From the NCBI GenBank assembly GCA_001460835.1, contig CYKH01001915.1, positions 1 through 31,907 of the forward strand: DNA of 31,907 nt, given 5' to 3'. The notes under the pieces were generated by a model that saw only the letters and a list, made by a program, of their open reading frames with translations, was not told the DNA's origin and searched no databases. The position numbers were made by a program, and so were the translations under genes. Each line of letters begins with the position of its first letter. Position 1 is the first letter of the stretch. The DNA comes from Bodo saltans. Lineage: Eukaryota; Euglenozoa; Kinetoplastea; Eubodonida; Bodonidae. Positions 1 to 9,096 of the stretch are shown here, in pieces.

Positions 1-2
1 GG

Positions 3-644
3 GAGCCTGTCGTCACCGTTCTCATGCCGTATTACCACGAGGGGGACCTCGCTGGGTTGATTCGAGCACAACGCGAGCCGTTCAAGGAGCACTACGTGTC
101 GTCGCTGTTGCTTCAGTTGTCTGCTGGACTGCACTTCTTGCACAACCACACCCCGACGATTATTCATGGCGACATCAAACCGGAAAATGTTCTTCTGTTC
201 AATCGCAGGAAGCAGATTGTACTAATGGACTTGGACGCCAGCCGTGAGTTGAGCACCTACCACCGTGCCGCCACGGGTGTTCATATCGGCACGACCGCCT
301 GGATGGCCCCTGAGACACTCCATAAAGAAGAAAGCACCACGCGGTCCGACATCTGGAGCCTAGGGTTGTTGGCGTACGTGTTGCTCGTACTGCCAGACTT
401 TCCTATGCTGCACTGCGACGCGACAAATGAAAACGAACTGCTGAATTCCACGTCATGGGCGATGGAGGAGCTCCTGAGACGAGTGGGCGGCCGCATTGTA
501 TCGAGAGGCTTCTCCAAGGGGATTGCCTTGTTGGTCACACGGATGCTTCATCACGATCCACGACGGAGACCTCACGCTGCGGAAATTGGAGAGAAAGTGA
601 CAGAGCTGATGACAAGTCAACTTGTGACCGGAAGCTCCGACTGA
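3..644 (+). CDS. Protein kinase, C-terminal part (5' end outside window)
   Basis: This is the 3' part of a eukaryotic-type protein kinase; the frame stays open to the window edge upstream of the ATG at 24, so that ATG is internal. The hinge is visible (VLMPYYHEGDL). The catalytic loop HGDIKPEN begins at base 165 and keeps the catalytic Asp and Asn, but the usual HRD Arg is Gly. The metal-binding motif reads DLD at 228-236 instead of DFG, still with the first Asp. The APE motif (WMAPE, about 299-313) and the helix-F segment SDIWSLG follow, and the lobe ends with the conserved Arg in DPRRRPHA. It probably phosphorylates Ser/Thr, because the catalytic loop has Lys two after Asp. The missing N-lobe hides the glycine loop and the VAIK lysine, so activity cannot be fully judged. 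The subfamily is not recognised. Confidence 0.88.
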   Translation, partial: EPVVTVLMPYYHEGDLAGLIRAQREPFKEHYVSSLLLQLSAGLHFLHNHTPTIIHGDIKPENVLLFNRRKQIVLMDLDASRELSTYHRAATGVHIGTTAWMAPETLHKEESTTRSDIWSLGLLAYVLLVLPDFPMLHCDATNENELLNSTSWAMEELLRRVGGRIVSRGFSKGIALLVTRMLHHDPRRRPHAAEIGEKVTELMTSQLVTGSSD

Positions 645-962
645 TACAGAAACAACAACACACAGAGGAGAGAGAAAAAAAAGAAAAGGACGACACACCA
701 TTTTGTGCGAGTGGATGACGCAGTCCTTTATTCCTTCCTCTGTCCCACTCCTGCGCTCCTCTTTTTATATTTGAGAAAAGCAGTTAGACTACGGTTTCAG
801 CCGACATCAACTTTTTTTGTAAAATTGAGCTGGCAATGAATTTCAGTTGTGCGCCTTTTATCTACTGCTTTAGTTGTGCATACGTGCAAATGTACTTTGG
901 TTTCGTGGGAGAAGAGAATAGATCTGCAAACAGCGACCAAACGGACTCATCCTGTCCTGTGT
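645..962 (+). other. Intergenic spacer with polypyrimidine tract and SL acceptor candidates
   Basis: No gene is seen. An A-rich stretch follows the kinase stop. A clear C/T-rich tract at about 722-768 is followed by the first AG at 773-774, and a second, weaker tract (T run near 810-820) leads to AGs at 845-846 and 872-873. Either could be the trans-splice acceptor for the next gene. An out-of-frame ATG at 890 would open a short upstream ORF if an early acceptor were used. Confidence 0.5.
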
Positions 963-3665
963 ATGTCTACGCCCAAGAAAGAAGCATTTCAAAGATCCGG
1001 TGGGCTCAGTAGCGGGCATGTGTCGTTGCGATTTATCAAGAAGCTTGCGTTTGTGTTTCTCGAACGCGAGGCCCCACTGCTCGCCGAACCACTGATGACC
1101 CGAAACCACCAGCAACAACACGTTCGAGGTGTTGTTGGGAATGCCGGAATGCCTGTGCTCGAAGTGATCCTAGAGCTAGACCAAAATTTGCGACATGCAC
1201 CTGTAAACGAAAATAATGGTGGAGTGCCTCTCCACGGAGGTGATTCCGTTGGAGATGGTGGTGCGCGGCGCAAGAAAGATGCTGCCCAGAAAGCAGTGTG
1301 GGACGTGCCACCGCGATATGAGAGGCTCAGAGAGGAACAGAAAGCGCACAGATTGGCCCAGACACGAGTTGCGATTGAAGCCTCCCGTGCCCCTTGGGGC
1401 GGAGGCGCGACCTCCATGACTAACCCAGGGACAACTGCAACTGCCGTCGCACAATCGGGCCTGGCAGGAGGGTCTGTCATGCGGTCTGGCCCTGTCGCTT
1501 CTTCTCGACAAATGAATACATCCGCCGCGACATTTCCATCAGACGTCAATCCATCTGACCTTGTCACACTCGAGGACCAGAGTCATCTTCGAGAACTTCA
1601 CCTTGCCATGGGCGGCGCGGTGGACATCTCCGCTGAGGAACTTCTGCGGCAACCGCCTCACGTTGCAGCCTACCGACTTCTCAAACTATCAGACTGCCCC
1701 ATGCCCATTCAAGAGCAGTCTCGCATCGATGACGCCTGGTTGTTCCGCACCATTGCTGAAATCGCTCAGGAGCATCAGTCCCTATCGGAACAGTCAATGT
1801 TGTCGTCATCAGCGGCGACACAACATTCCTCCCCTGAATTCTACTCTCAGGTTGTGGAGAATGCAATTGCCTCTGTCAAGTCGCGGTTGTTTCTGTGCTG
1901 GTGCCAATTGTTCGGAGACGGCGGAAAGACGCTCCTCTTTTCAGACGCAGTCGTGATGGAACTTCCTCACCATGCGCGTCCTCAACACGGTGCCGGCAGT
2001 CAAGCGCAACCAATCTCTCTGCCTGTCAGCCGTGACGTAGGAGCTGCAACGCCGATCAACAACCCAAACGAAAGTGCAACTGGTGACTTAATGACACCGC
2101 AGCGACGCAACTTGCCTATTCACTATCTGCAGGAAAGGCTCCGGAGGCAACAAGCAACCGATGGGGGCGATGATCATATGTCTGAGGCGCAGAAGTTTTT
2201 GAAGATGGTTGCGCAGCGTCAGCTTCTTTTGCAGTTGGAGCTCCGGGACCACCAGCTGTCCCAAACAGTCTACCCTCAAAGTTACCGCGAGGATAGACTA
2301 GGCTTGCCGCGCCCACCAACCTTGATGAACAGCAGCCCTGGCTCCCCCTCACTACGGCGCCATCCAGACCAACACGACGGTGGTGGGGTCTACGCCACCA
2401 TGGAGCGTCCACCACCGCGGCACCACATAGATGTTGGTCACGCGGCTGATATCTGGAGCAGTGGGCTGCGCCATCGAGGGGTGCCTCCTGCTACAGAGCA
2501 CCCCAAACATTTTCCCCCAGCGACGTCCTCGGCAGCAGCCGGCCGCAGCCCTACTATGGCATTCCATCATGATGATGATGACTTATCTGACGCGAATCAA
2601 GTTGGGGATGGTCGTCGTGGCTCTGGTGCTGGGGGTGGCAGTGCGCCGCGCTCCTTTTTAGTAGGAGACGACGATGAGACATTCTGTATTCCTAAACGGA
2701 GAGTTCGCATGGGGGAATTGGGCCGATACGTCGATGCGCCTGCAGCTGCATCGTCAAGTTCCATCAGTCTTGGGGCATACTGGCAGCATCTTGCCTCAAC
2801 TTCCTCCCAACATGGCGGTCAGGAGGAGCGTGCAGTGTTCCAGGCGGCCGCAGGTGCTCCTCAAGGGGGACACGGCTCTCCGTTTAAGGCCGTATCAAGC
2901 GTTCCCAGTGACCACAGAAATGCAACTCGTCTGGAAGTTTTGGGTGCTGCTCGTCGCCAAGCGAAAAAACGATCGACGGACTACCAACAACAGCAGCTTG
3001 CTGCCCCATCTCCAATGCAAGCTGCCATGACGCCAGGAGCCGTTGCCTCCTACACACCTGGAAAGCCTTGGACCCACCGGCATAAGGCGTTTGACGTATC
3101 CAGTAGTCCTCCACGAGGAGCTGATGATGTACTGCCGCATGGTGCTGCACCCAGTGTCCACGGAAGGGATGCCCACCACTACAACTACTACGATCATCCA
3201 CACAGGATGGAGGAGGAAGAGAAGGAGGGTTCCGAGCAAGTGGCTCACGACGACCACGCAGCCGTGTATGCAGAAGAGCATCACCAACGCGCCTCCAACA
3301 ACTACGTTGGAATGCAGAACAACAATAGTGTGATAGAAGACTCAGTTCTCCAAGGCACCGAAAGGGAACGTGTTGACGATTCTCATTTCGACAGCGTGAG
3401 TGCGCAGCATCGTCGCAGTCATCACCAGCGCATCGAGACTATGTTTGTGACGACTGTACGTGAGCTTGCGCCGATTCGCCAAGCCACCGAAAAACTACTC
3501 GTCGACACCTCTGTGGTAGGGCAGACGATCGAGAAACAGCTGGCAACATCTGCGCAGTACCGTGAGAAAAATAGAGGGATGCTGCTGCAAGCGAAGCAAC
3601 TTGAATTGACGCTTTCCTCCATTGATGAGCGGCTCAGGGCATTGCAGCAGATGGTAGCTAACTGA
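963..3665 (+). CDS. Large low-complexity protein with C-terminal coiled coil, function unknown
   Basis: A 900-residue protein is predicted from the first ATG in frame (963). The frame is open further upstream but has no ATG there. No catalytic domain is recognised. A moderately ordered part (about residues 190-330) has mixed hydrophobic spacing, including a Cys-Trp-Cys (LFLCWCQLF). The middle is rich in Ser, Gly, His, Pro and Gln, with an HHDDDD run near 2562-2580. The last roughly 80 residues (about 820-900) form a heptad-like helix with regular Leu/Ile/Val positions and end close to the stop. That architecture, a disordered body with a C-terminal coiled coil, suits a cytoskeletal or scaffold protein, but this is inference only. 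Coding throughout is supported by an uninterrupted 2.7-kb frame and codon-position bias. Confidence 0.8.
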   Translation: MSTPKKEAFQRSGGLSSGHVSLRFIKKLAFVFLEREAPLLAEPLMTRNHQQQHVRGVVGNAGMPVLEVILELDQNLRHAPVNENNGGVPLHGGDSVGDGGARRKKDAAQKAVWDVPPRYERLREEQKAHRLAQTRVAIEASRAPWGGGATSMTNPGTTATAVAQSGLAGGSVMRSGPVASSRQMNTSAATFPSDVNPSDLVTLEDQSHLRELHLAMGGAVDISAEELLRQPPHVAAYRLLKLSDCPMPIQEQSRIDDAWLFRTIAEIAQEHQSLSEQSMLSSSAATQHSSPEFYSQVVENAIASVKSRLFLCWCQLFGDGGKTLLFSDAVVMELPHHARPQHGAGSQAQPISLPVSRDVGAATPINNPNESATGDLMTPQRRNLPIHYLQERLRRQQATDGGDDHMSEAQKFLKMVAQRQLLLQLELRDHQLSQTVYPQSYREDRLGLPRPPTLMNSSPGSPSLRRHPDQHDGGGVYATMERPPPRHHIDVGHAADIWSSGLRHRGVPPATEHPKHFPPATSSAAAGRSPTMAFHHDDDDLSDANQVGDGRRGSGAGGGSAPRSFLVGDDDETFCIPKRRVRMGELGRYVDAPAAASSSSISLGAYWQHLASTSSQHGGQEERAVFQAAAGAPQGGHGSPFKAVSSVPSDHRNATRLEVLGAARRQAKKRSTDYQQQQLAAPSPMQAAMTPGAVASYTPGKPWTHRHKAFDVSSSPPRGADDVLPHGAAPSVHGRDAHHYNYYDHPHRMEEEEKEGSEQVAHDDHAAVYAEEHHQRASNNYVGMQNNNSVIEDSVLQGTERERVDDSHFDSVSAQHRRSHHQRIETMFVTTVRELAPIRQATEKLLVDTSVVGQTIEKQLATSAQYREKNRGMLLQAKQLELTLSSIDERLRALQQMVAN

Positions 3666-3859
3666 TGCAAAAAGATATCAGTCGAATTTAGCTTTTTATT
3701 CTTTCTTCTGTATCGGTCGATCGGTAAATTATCTCTTTTTTTAAAAAAAAAACTAAACTCGATGGTAACTCATTGTGTGATCATCGATGTCTTTAGTGTT
3801 TGTTTTGTGAGTGTTACCTTTTGAGAACATCAAATCAAATCGTACCCCATCTCCAAAAA

Positions 3860-4471
3860 ATGCTTTCCTACGCGACGGCGTTATCGATCGTGTTGGTAGT
3901 GGCCACGGCCGCCAACTGCAACATGAAAATCAGCAACACACTTTCATCCTCTGCCATTCTGCTCTGTGGACGTGAAAACGGCGGCACCCCTGGTGCTCGT
4001 TTTACTCAACTCGTCGCCCCTGGAGCTGACTACACCTACGCGTGCCCAGAGACAACCGCAACGACGAGCTACGAGCTGTACTTTGCAGTCCGCAACGATA
4101 CTGTCTGCACATGGGACAGCGGCTGCAACCCTAACACTGGCAGTTGCAAAAGCTATCCATGGGTGATTGGTGAGGGCCTCTCCTGGCAGAACGGCCTATG
4201 GTATGGCTTCGTGGCCGCCAACTTTGACGGTGCTGGTCTTGGGTTCTCCGGCAATTACGGCTCACGCTCCGTGCAGTACGGCGTTCAGATGAAGTGCTCC
4301 TCGTACGGCACGTCCCCGTGGAGTGGCACGTGTGATGTCGATAGCTCTACCAATGAGCCGGTGTGCAACCCCAACACCCCGTCCTACGGCAAGCCTGACA
4401 GCGGTGTTGTCGCCTGCGGCCCAGCGAATAACCAGGGCACCATTGAGGTCAGCATTTTTGAGTCGAAGTGA
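3860..4471 (+). CDS. Small secreted cysteine-rich protein, unknown family
   Basis: The protein has 203 residues from the ATG at 3860; the longer open frame lacks an upstream ATG. The N terminus is a typical signal peptide, with hydrophobic core ALSIVLVVATA and probable cleavage around residues 17-19. Ten cysteines follow or border the cleavage point (residues 20, 36, 62, 83, 89, 96, 146, 158, 169, 186), an even number that suggests disulfides. The motif CNPNT occurs twice (89-93 and 169-173), hinting at two related halves. No transmembrane helix or GPI-type hydrophobic tail is seen, so it is probably secreted or luminal. One N-glycosylation sequon (NDT, residues 79-81) is present. I do not recognise the family. 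Confidence 0.82.
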   Translation: MLSYATALSIVLVVATAANCNMKISNTLSSSAILLCGRENGGTPGARFTQLVAPGADYTYACPETTATTSYELYFAVRNDTVCTWDSGCNPNTGSCKSYPWVIGEGLSWQNGLWYGFVAANFDGAGLGFSGNYGSRSVQYGVQMKCSSYGTSPWSGTCDVDSSTNEPVCNPNTPSYGKPDSGVVACGPANNQGTIEVSIFESK

Positions 4472-4908
4472 GAGCAAAGAAAATTACACCGAGAAAATTA
4501 CACCGAGACAGCGCCGGGCCCCTCCTCTCCTCAGTTAACGATTGATTTCTTTTTTAACACGACCGAGTGATCGTGCCACTCACTTAAACAACGTCGCACG
4601 ATGAAGATTTTTTTTTGCAGGATGTTGTGTCGAGAGACTGTTTTGTGCCTGATCCAGAGAGGATCAGTTGTGGACGCGGCGTCTAAACTACCACACAATT
4701 TCCTTGCTCTCTTCAACGGACAAAAAAAAATGAATGCAATTTTCGCTTTGCCTGAACGTTTTTATTTCTCTCTCCAATTTTTGATTTCCTGTCGTGTTTT
4801 TTTTTGTTGCACGCAAAAAGATCTCGCTCTATTCGAGTGCGCCACTTTTTCATCAAACAGAAATTAAAATTACAAAACATACATCAAATCGTGACAACCT
4901 CAAAATTC
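4472..4908 (+). other. Intergenic spacer with poly-T tracts
   Basis: No convincing gene is seen. The spacer opens with a 14-bp tandem duplication (4479-4506). T-rich runs lie near 4547-4556, 4609-4615 and 4797-4807, with AGs downstream that could serve as trans-splice acceptors for whatever follows. An A run at 4723-4730 is unremarkable. Short open frames here are not conserved-looking. Confidence 0.45.
4479..4506 (+). repeat. 14-bp tandem duplication
   Basis: The unit GAAAATTACACCGA occurs twice, exactly head to tail, eight bases after the stop codon of the secreted Cys-rich protein. It is probably a recent slippage duplication in the 3' UTR. Confidence 0.9.
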
Positions 4909-5058
4909 ATGGGCTGCGGAGCATCATCAGACGAGTCACCTCATCGATCCACAATCCTTCAACAGGCCACAAAGGTGCACCTCGTCGACAATTACCTATG
5001 CATGTACTTCCAGGAACTGGAAACGAAGAACTGCAGAAGAAAATGCACGGTAAAATGA
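4909..5058 (+). CDS. Possible 49-residue acylated peptide or relic gene (MGCGASS start)
   Basis: A short frame begins MGCGASSDESPHR and ends after 49 codons with CRRKCTVK. Gly2, Cys3 and Ser6 form a textbook N-myristoylation plus palmitoylation signal, as in the small myristoylated and calpain-related proteins of kinetoplastids. The opening 19 bases (ATGGGCTGCG-AGCATCATC) match the start of the gene at 5878 except for one base. The rest of the peptide has no domain I recognise. After 5058 other frames stay open for short distances (to about 5135, and 5132-5386), so this could equally be the 5' relic of a decayed longer gene. Real small gene and pseudogene are about equally likely. Confidence 0.35.
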   Translation: MGCGASSDESPHRSTILQQATKVHLVDNYLCMYFQELETKNCRRKCTVK

Positions 5059-5877
5059 AAATCCTCGCAGAAGTTCGAGGGCGTATGATTATCAGCAAAA
5101 CCGTGGCTCGGAGCATGGTATCTCTGCCGCAATGACAGGTGACCAACAAGCTCGACCAGCGACAACCAATTGTCGCGCCCCATCGCCGATGCAACGAAGC
5201 ACCGATACAACAGCGATGCAACAAATGATTAGTGATTGGCACATCTGTTACCCGCCATTGAGTGTTAGTCTTTTCTTCCAACCCTTCATCAAACATACAA
5301 ACAGGAAACAGAACATCGCATTAGTTCTCAAACGCAAAGCGTTACAACACGACAGGACACAGGAACCACCAGTGCCAAGGCAGTGAATTTCGATAACCAC
5401 GAATATAAATTTATGGACCCTTGCACCCAATGCAAAGGGAAATATGCCGTATGAGAAAGGTAGCAAGCAGATCCCAGACCTAAGTGAAGAGCGTGTCTGT
5501 GTGACATGAGTGGGTGTGACTATTTCCAAAACACGCTTTTCTAAATCTTGACTATCCTGATAACGTTGCCCTTGCGTTCTACTTACTCTGTTTTCGCTGC
5601 TTTTTCTTTAATCAATTCAACAATAATAAAAGGGTTTTTTTAATTCCTATTAGTTTCTCGCAGGGTTTTCAAAGCTTCAACACAATTCATACACAACTCC
5701 AACAACTCTGTTGCGGGAGACATTTCGAGCGCCACACTCCTCTTCATTGATTTTTGTTTCAGTTTACAATCAACACCCTCAACACCATCAACACCAACCT
5801 AGGAAACAACGACGCTCCGTTACACCACTCAACAGCGTCGACTACATTTTTTTTCCATTGCACGGTAATTCATCAAC
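5059..5877 (+). other. Spacer, partly possible gene relic, then 5' flank of the 5878 gene
   Basis: The first part (to about 5386) has short overlapping frames that look more coding-like than normal spacer, consistent with a decayed continuation of the 4909 frame. From about 5387 on it is AT-rich with a T run at 5634-5641. AC-rich text around 5760-5800 (repeated CAACACC) and an eight-T run ahead of the next start close the spacer. No gene can be supported. Confidence 0.4.
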
Positions 5878-8664
5878 ATGGGCTGCGCAGCATCATCGCC
5901 TCCTGTCGATGACAGCACAAGTTCAGTAGCAGACAGAAGACAGGAAACGACGGCCAGTGCCGTTGTGCGCCGGAGAGCGCAGGAAAAGGTCCAAGCGGCT
6001 GAGCTCGCCATGAATCCGGATGGAGTCAAAGCGTGCGACCCTCAACAACAGCAGCAGCTTCAGCGACCAGAGAATGAATTGTCCGCACTATCCTTCGACG
6101 ACCGTCACGAGGCGACAGGTCCTCCCTCTGTATTTTTCCAACCGAAGGCAATGTCTGACCTACGAGAAATGAATCTGATTCCAATTGAAGACGCCCACCT
6201 TGCTTCTCATAGTGAAAAGGACGCACGCCACAGTGCCGACGACGAAGCGTTCCATCCTCGTGAAGCCGACGTAGCGCCGCAACTCAGCGAAATAGATGGA
6301 GGCGAGCAGCCTCAACACGCCGCCGTGACCTCGTTCGACGCGCCCCGCAGCACGAACCACAGCCATCGAACGATGATCAGCAGCAAGAACTTAAGCACTA
6401 CCACCACCACCCACAATAGCCTCACGAAAGATGGAGACGATCGTTCGACTCCCAAAAGTGCCACCAACGGCCCCAGTGGGCACGGATCTTCATTTCACAC
6501 CACTCCCGACAAGCGTCGAAGTATCGACCTTTCTGTTGCCACCACTACTGGAGGCACCAACACGGCAACGAGTTCTGCGCAGCCACCTCCCCCCATCCAG
6601 CTGTTCGGCGTCCCTCATTCACCGGTTCATGCGGGTGTTGGTCGAGGCCTGCTTCATCAGTCAACAGAGCTCCTTCCTGGAGAGATGGATGGGACCCCGA
6701 CCACCACGACCACGTTTGAGGCTGGGGGCACACAATCCCGTGGCTCTTTTCGATCCCTCCCATCCAACACTGCGCTGATGCCCACTGCAGGTTTATTCTC
6801 CGTCTCTCCCGGTGCGAACCCTGGTGGCATGCTGGAGCCCCCCAACTCTGGGCGCCGACAGACGACTGACTCCCCCAGTGCTGCTTCCACCAACACAGAA
6901 GATGCAGGGACTACCCCACAAGGCTTTGCATTCTCTAGTCGTCATCAACGATCGGACATTAGTTCCCGAAACCTACGAGCACTTCAGGCTTCAGCAGAGG
7001 AAGAAATCCTAACGATCCAAAACCAACACAGACAACTGGAAGGCCTGGTGCACATGGTTCGCACTGGGTGGGCACCGTCAAGTAGCGGAAGTGCCGTTGG
7101 AGGAAACCGCAGCAACAGTCGAGGTGGAGGAGGAGGTGCTTCAATGGCACGAAGTAGCACGTATCCCTCCTCCTCGCAGGCCGCCAGTGATCCGCACAAC
7201 TCAAGCCACAACTACAACAACAGTGCTCACGGAGATTCACTCGTATTTGGAGCATCCAGCACAGCAGGTGCTGGTCTACATCTTGCTCAAACATTGCCAT
7301 CACTATCCTCGCATGCTTCGATGGACCCACCGCCATCGCCTGCAGCGACGCGAGGGACACGGAAGCAGCGTCGCTCTCATCACCACCATCACACCCGGGA
7401 TGGCAGTATTGTGCGCTCTCCGATGCCGCCACCCTATCCCCCGCCATCCCCGCAGCAGCAGCCAACCCACCGCCGCCAAAATTCAGCGCAACACAACGAC
7501 TCGATTTCTGACGCCCCCGTGGTTACGCCACAAAATACCTCGTCGGTCACCCAACAACAACAACAACAACAGCAATCCCACAATGGCGTTTTGCCGTCCC
7601 CGCCACCCTCGATGATACCTCCTTCATCCCCCTCCACGACAACAGTTATTGGCATGACGCCGCCATCGTCCGCCATGCACGTTTCGCCTCAGCAGCCAGC
7701 CATGGCGGTGTTCGATGTTAATCACAGAAACAGCAGCCTTGGTGGTTCAATGCTTCTGAGCGACGCTGGATCTGGAGCCGCTTCCACAAAGAAAATGGAT
7801 AACGATGTCACAACGACTCCCCGCAATCCTCTTGGCCATAGTCGCGGCAATCAGTTGCTATGCGAACAGATATCCCCCACTGCTGCCTCGTCGTCACTTC
7901 CATCGGGTGGAATTCTCTCCTCCCAGCAAATCGTAGCGTCTGCTGTGCTGACTGCCTTCCATGGGACAGAGCTTATTCAAGGCTCAGAGTCGTCGATGGT
8001 ATTTGGCCAATCCCTTGTTGGTGGTGGTGGTGGTGGTGGTGGTGCGGTGCGTAACAGCATGGAGAGCTCCCAACTGCCCAACTCCAACACGCACAACATG
8101 TCCATCTACAATGCGATTCAAAGCAATAACGTTTCGGAAAGTAATAATAGAGGAGGTGCCGCCGCCATATGGACCAGTATGGGTGACCGCAGCATCAACT
8201 CCAGCGGTGGGATGCGCTCGCCCCGGCAGGAAAGTTCGGAGGGAGGTGCGTCGGTTGGGGCAGCACCCCTTCATCGACAGGATTCCGCCTCATCCTCGTC
8301 GCACCAGCAGCAGCAGCAGCAGCTTTATACCACCTCCTCCTCGCCCCATCATCATCAATACCAATTGCCGCAACCTCCGCTGAATTCTAACGCCTCGTCA
8401 AAACCATCATCCCCCAGGACACAGCCTATCAAAGAAGATATCGAAACACCAACAAAGCGGCAGCCGCCATCGTCATCAGGAGGGGCACCGAGCAGCACTG
8501 TTGTTCACGTTGTGCCTGGATTTGGTGCGCCAACTTCGAACAGTGCAGCTGCAGCTGGCCAATCTACAACGAGAGTCGACCACGGGAGCGGTGCCAATGG
8601 GGCCGCGGTGTACACCACGTCGTTCGAACCCCTTGGTCGCCCTCGCCCATCACCTCAACCGTAG
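5878..8664 (+). CDS. Large N-acylated (MGCAASS) low-complexity protein, function unknown
   Basis: The protein has 928 residues. It starts MGCAASS, where Gly2 is a myristoylation site and Cys3 a likely palmitoylation site, so membrane attachment (flagellar, ciliary or pellicular in kinetoplastids) is expected. Nearly all the rest is Ser/Thr/Pro/Gln/Gly/His-rich and presumably disordered, with homopolymer runs Q8 (7552-7575), G8 (8020-8043) and Q6 (8305-8322). One short helical segment (about residues 361-395) has regular hydrophobic spacing. The motif ISS(K/R)NL occurs twice, at residues 167-172 and at 361-366 where it starts the helix; it may be a short interaction motif. No enzyme domain is seen. 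The first ATG after the spacer is used and gives the acylation motif, which strongly supports this start. Confidence 0.85.
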   Translation: MGCAASSPPVDDSTSSVADRRQETTASAVVRRRAQEKVQAAELAMNPDGVKACDPQQQQQLQRPENELSALSFDDRHEATGPPSVFFQPKAMSDLREMNLIPIEDAHLASHSEKDARHSADDEAFHPREADVAPQLSEIDGGEQPQHAAVTSFDAPRSTNHSHRTMISSKNLSTTTTTHNSLTKDGDDRSTPKSATNGPSGHGSSFHTTPDKRRSIDLSVATTTGGTNTATSSAQPPPPIQLFGVPHSPVHAGVGRGLLHQSTELLPGEMDGTPTTTTTFEAGGTQSRGSFRSLPSNTALMPTAGLFSVSPGANPGGMLEPPNSGRRQTTDSPSAASTNTEDAGTTPQGFAFSSRHQRSDISSRNLRALQASAEEEILTIQNQHRQLEGLVHMVRTGWAPSSSGSAVGGNRSNSRGGGGGASMARSSTYPSSSQAASDPHNSSHNYNNSAHGDSLVFGASSTAGAGLHLAQTLPSLSSHASMDPPPSPAATRGTRKQRRSHHHHHTRDGSIVRSPMPPPYPPPSPQQQPTHRRQNSAQHNDSISDAPVVTPQNTSSVTQQQQQQQQSHNGVLPSPPPSMIPPSSPSTTTVIGMTPPSSAMHVSPQQPAMAVFDVNHRNSSLGGSMLLSDAGSGAASTKKMDNDVTTTPRNPLGHSRGNQLLCEQISPTAASSSLPSGGILSSQQIVASAVLTAFHGTELIQGSESSMVFGQSLVGGGGGGGGAVRNSMESSQLPNSNTHNMSIYNAIQSNNVSESNNRGGAAAIWTSMGDRSINSSGGMRSPRQESSEGGASVGAAPLHRQDSASSSSHQQQQQQLYTTSSSPHHHQYQLPQPPLNSNASSKPSSPRTQPIKEDIETPTKRQPPSSSGGAPSSTVVHVVPGFGAPTSNSAAAAGQSTTRVDHGSGANGAAVYTTSFEPLGRPRPSPQP
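7552..7575 (+). repeat. CAA/CAG run encoding eight Gln
   Basis: Eight consecutive Gln codons, mostly CAA with one CAG, lie in the 5878 gene. It is an in-frame microsatellite, likely variable in length between strains. Confidence 0.9.
8020..8043 (+). repeat. GGT run encoding eight Gly
   Basis: Eight uninterrupted GGT codons lie in the 5878 gene. The purity at the nucleotide level indicates recent slippage rather than selection for glycine alone. Confidence 0.9.
8305..8322 (+). repeat. CAG run encoding six Gln
   Basis: Six pure CAG codons follow a serine tract in the 5878 gene. It is an in-frame microsatellite. Confidence 0.9.
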
Positions 8665-9066
8665 TTTGTGTAAAGACATATGGTAATAACGGTGAGCGAA
8701 AAGTGAATGAATTGGTTGAACAAGAGAGAAAACGTTAAACAAAAGAACATCAAGAATCAACTGTTTGGAAACATGGTGTGCGCTGCGCGGGATCGTGTGC
8801 GGAAGCGCATAGTGCATCGCGTAGTCATCATCACCACTTTCCTTTTGCTCTCTCGTAAGTCTTCTTCCTGGTGGATAGAACCCCCTTCGTGCCTCTTTCA
8901 ACTGTTGAGACAATTTTGTTATTTTCCTTCGCGAAGCAGAAGATGTGATGAGTTTCCTCTTTCTGTAAAAAGCTGTTCTTCTTCGCAGGTGTTTTTTTTT
9001 TTCTTCTCCCTCCCTCCCTCCACAAGTCGTGAACACAACCCCGCCACTTGGTCAGGTGTTGACTTC

Positions 9067-9096
9067 TGTGTGTGCCAAATATGTTTGGCACTCACA
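9067..9096 (+). other. Hairpin with 13-position stem
   Basis: GTGCCAAA (9072-9079) is followed by a four-base loop TATG and the exact complement TTTGGCAC (9084-9091). After one T-T mismatch the stem continues for four more pairs (9067-9070 with 9093-9096). It has no coding explanation and no downstream T run of the bacterial-terminator kind. As DNA it is a near-perfect 30-base inverted repeat, so it could be an RNA structure or a protein-binding palindrome. Confidence 0.7.

Noticed and set aside
989-1567. Long open frame on the minus strand over the first large gene
   Set aside because: It is antisense to a long coding region of similar composition and has no recognisable domain; all real genes here are on the + strand.
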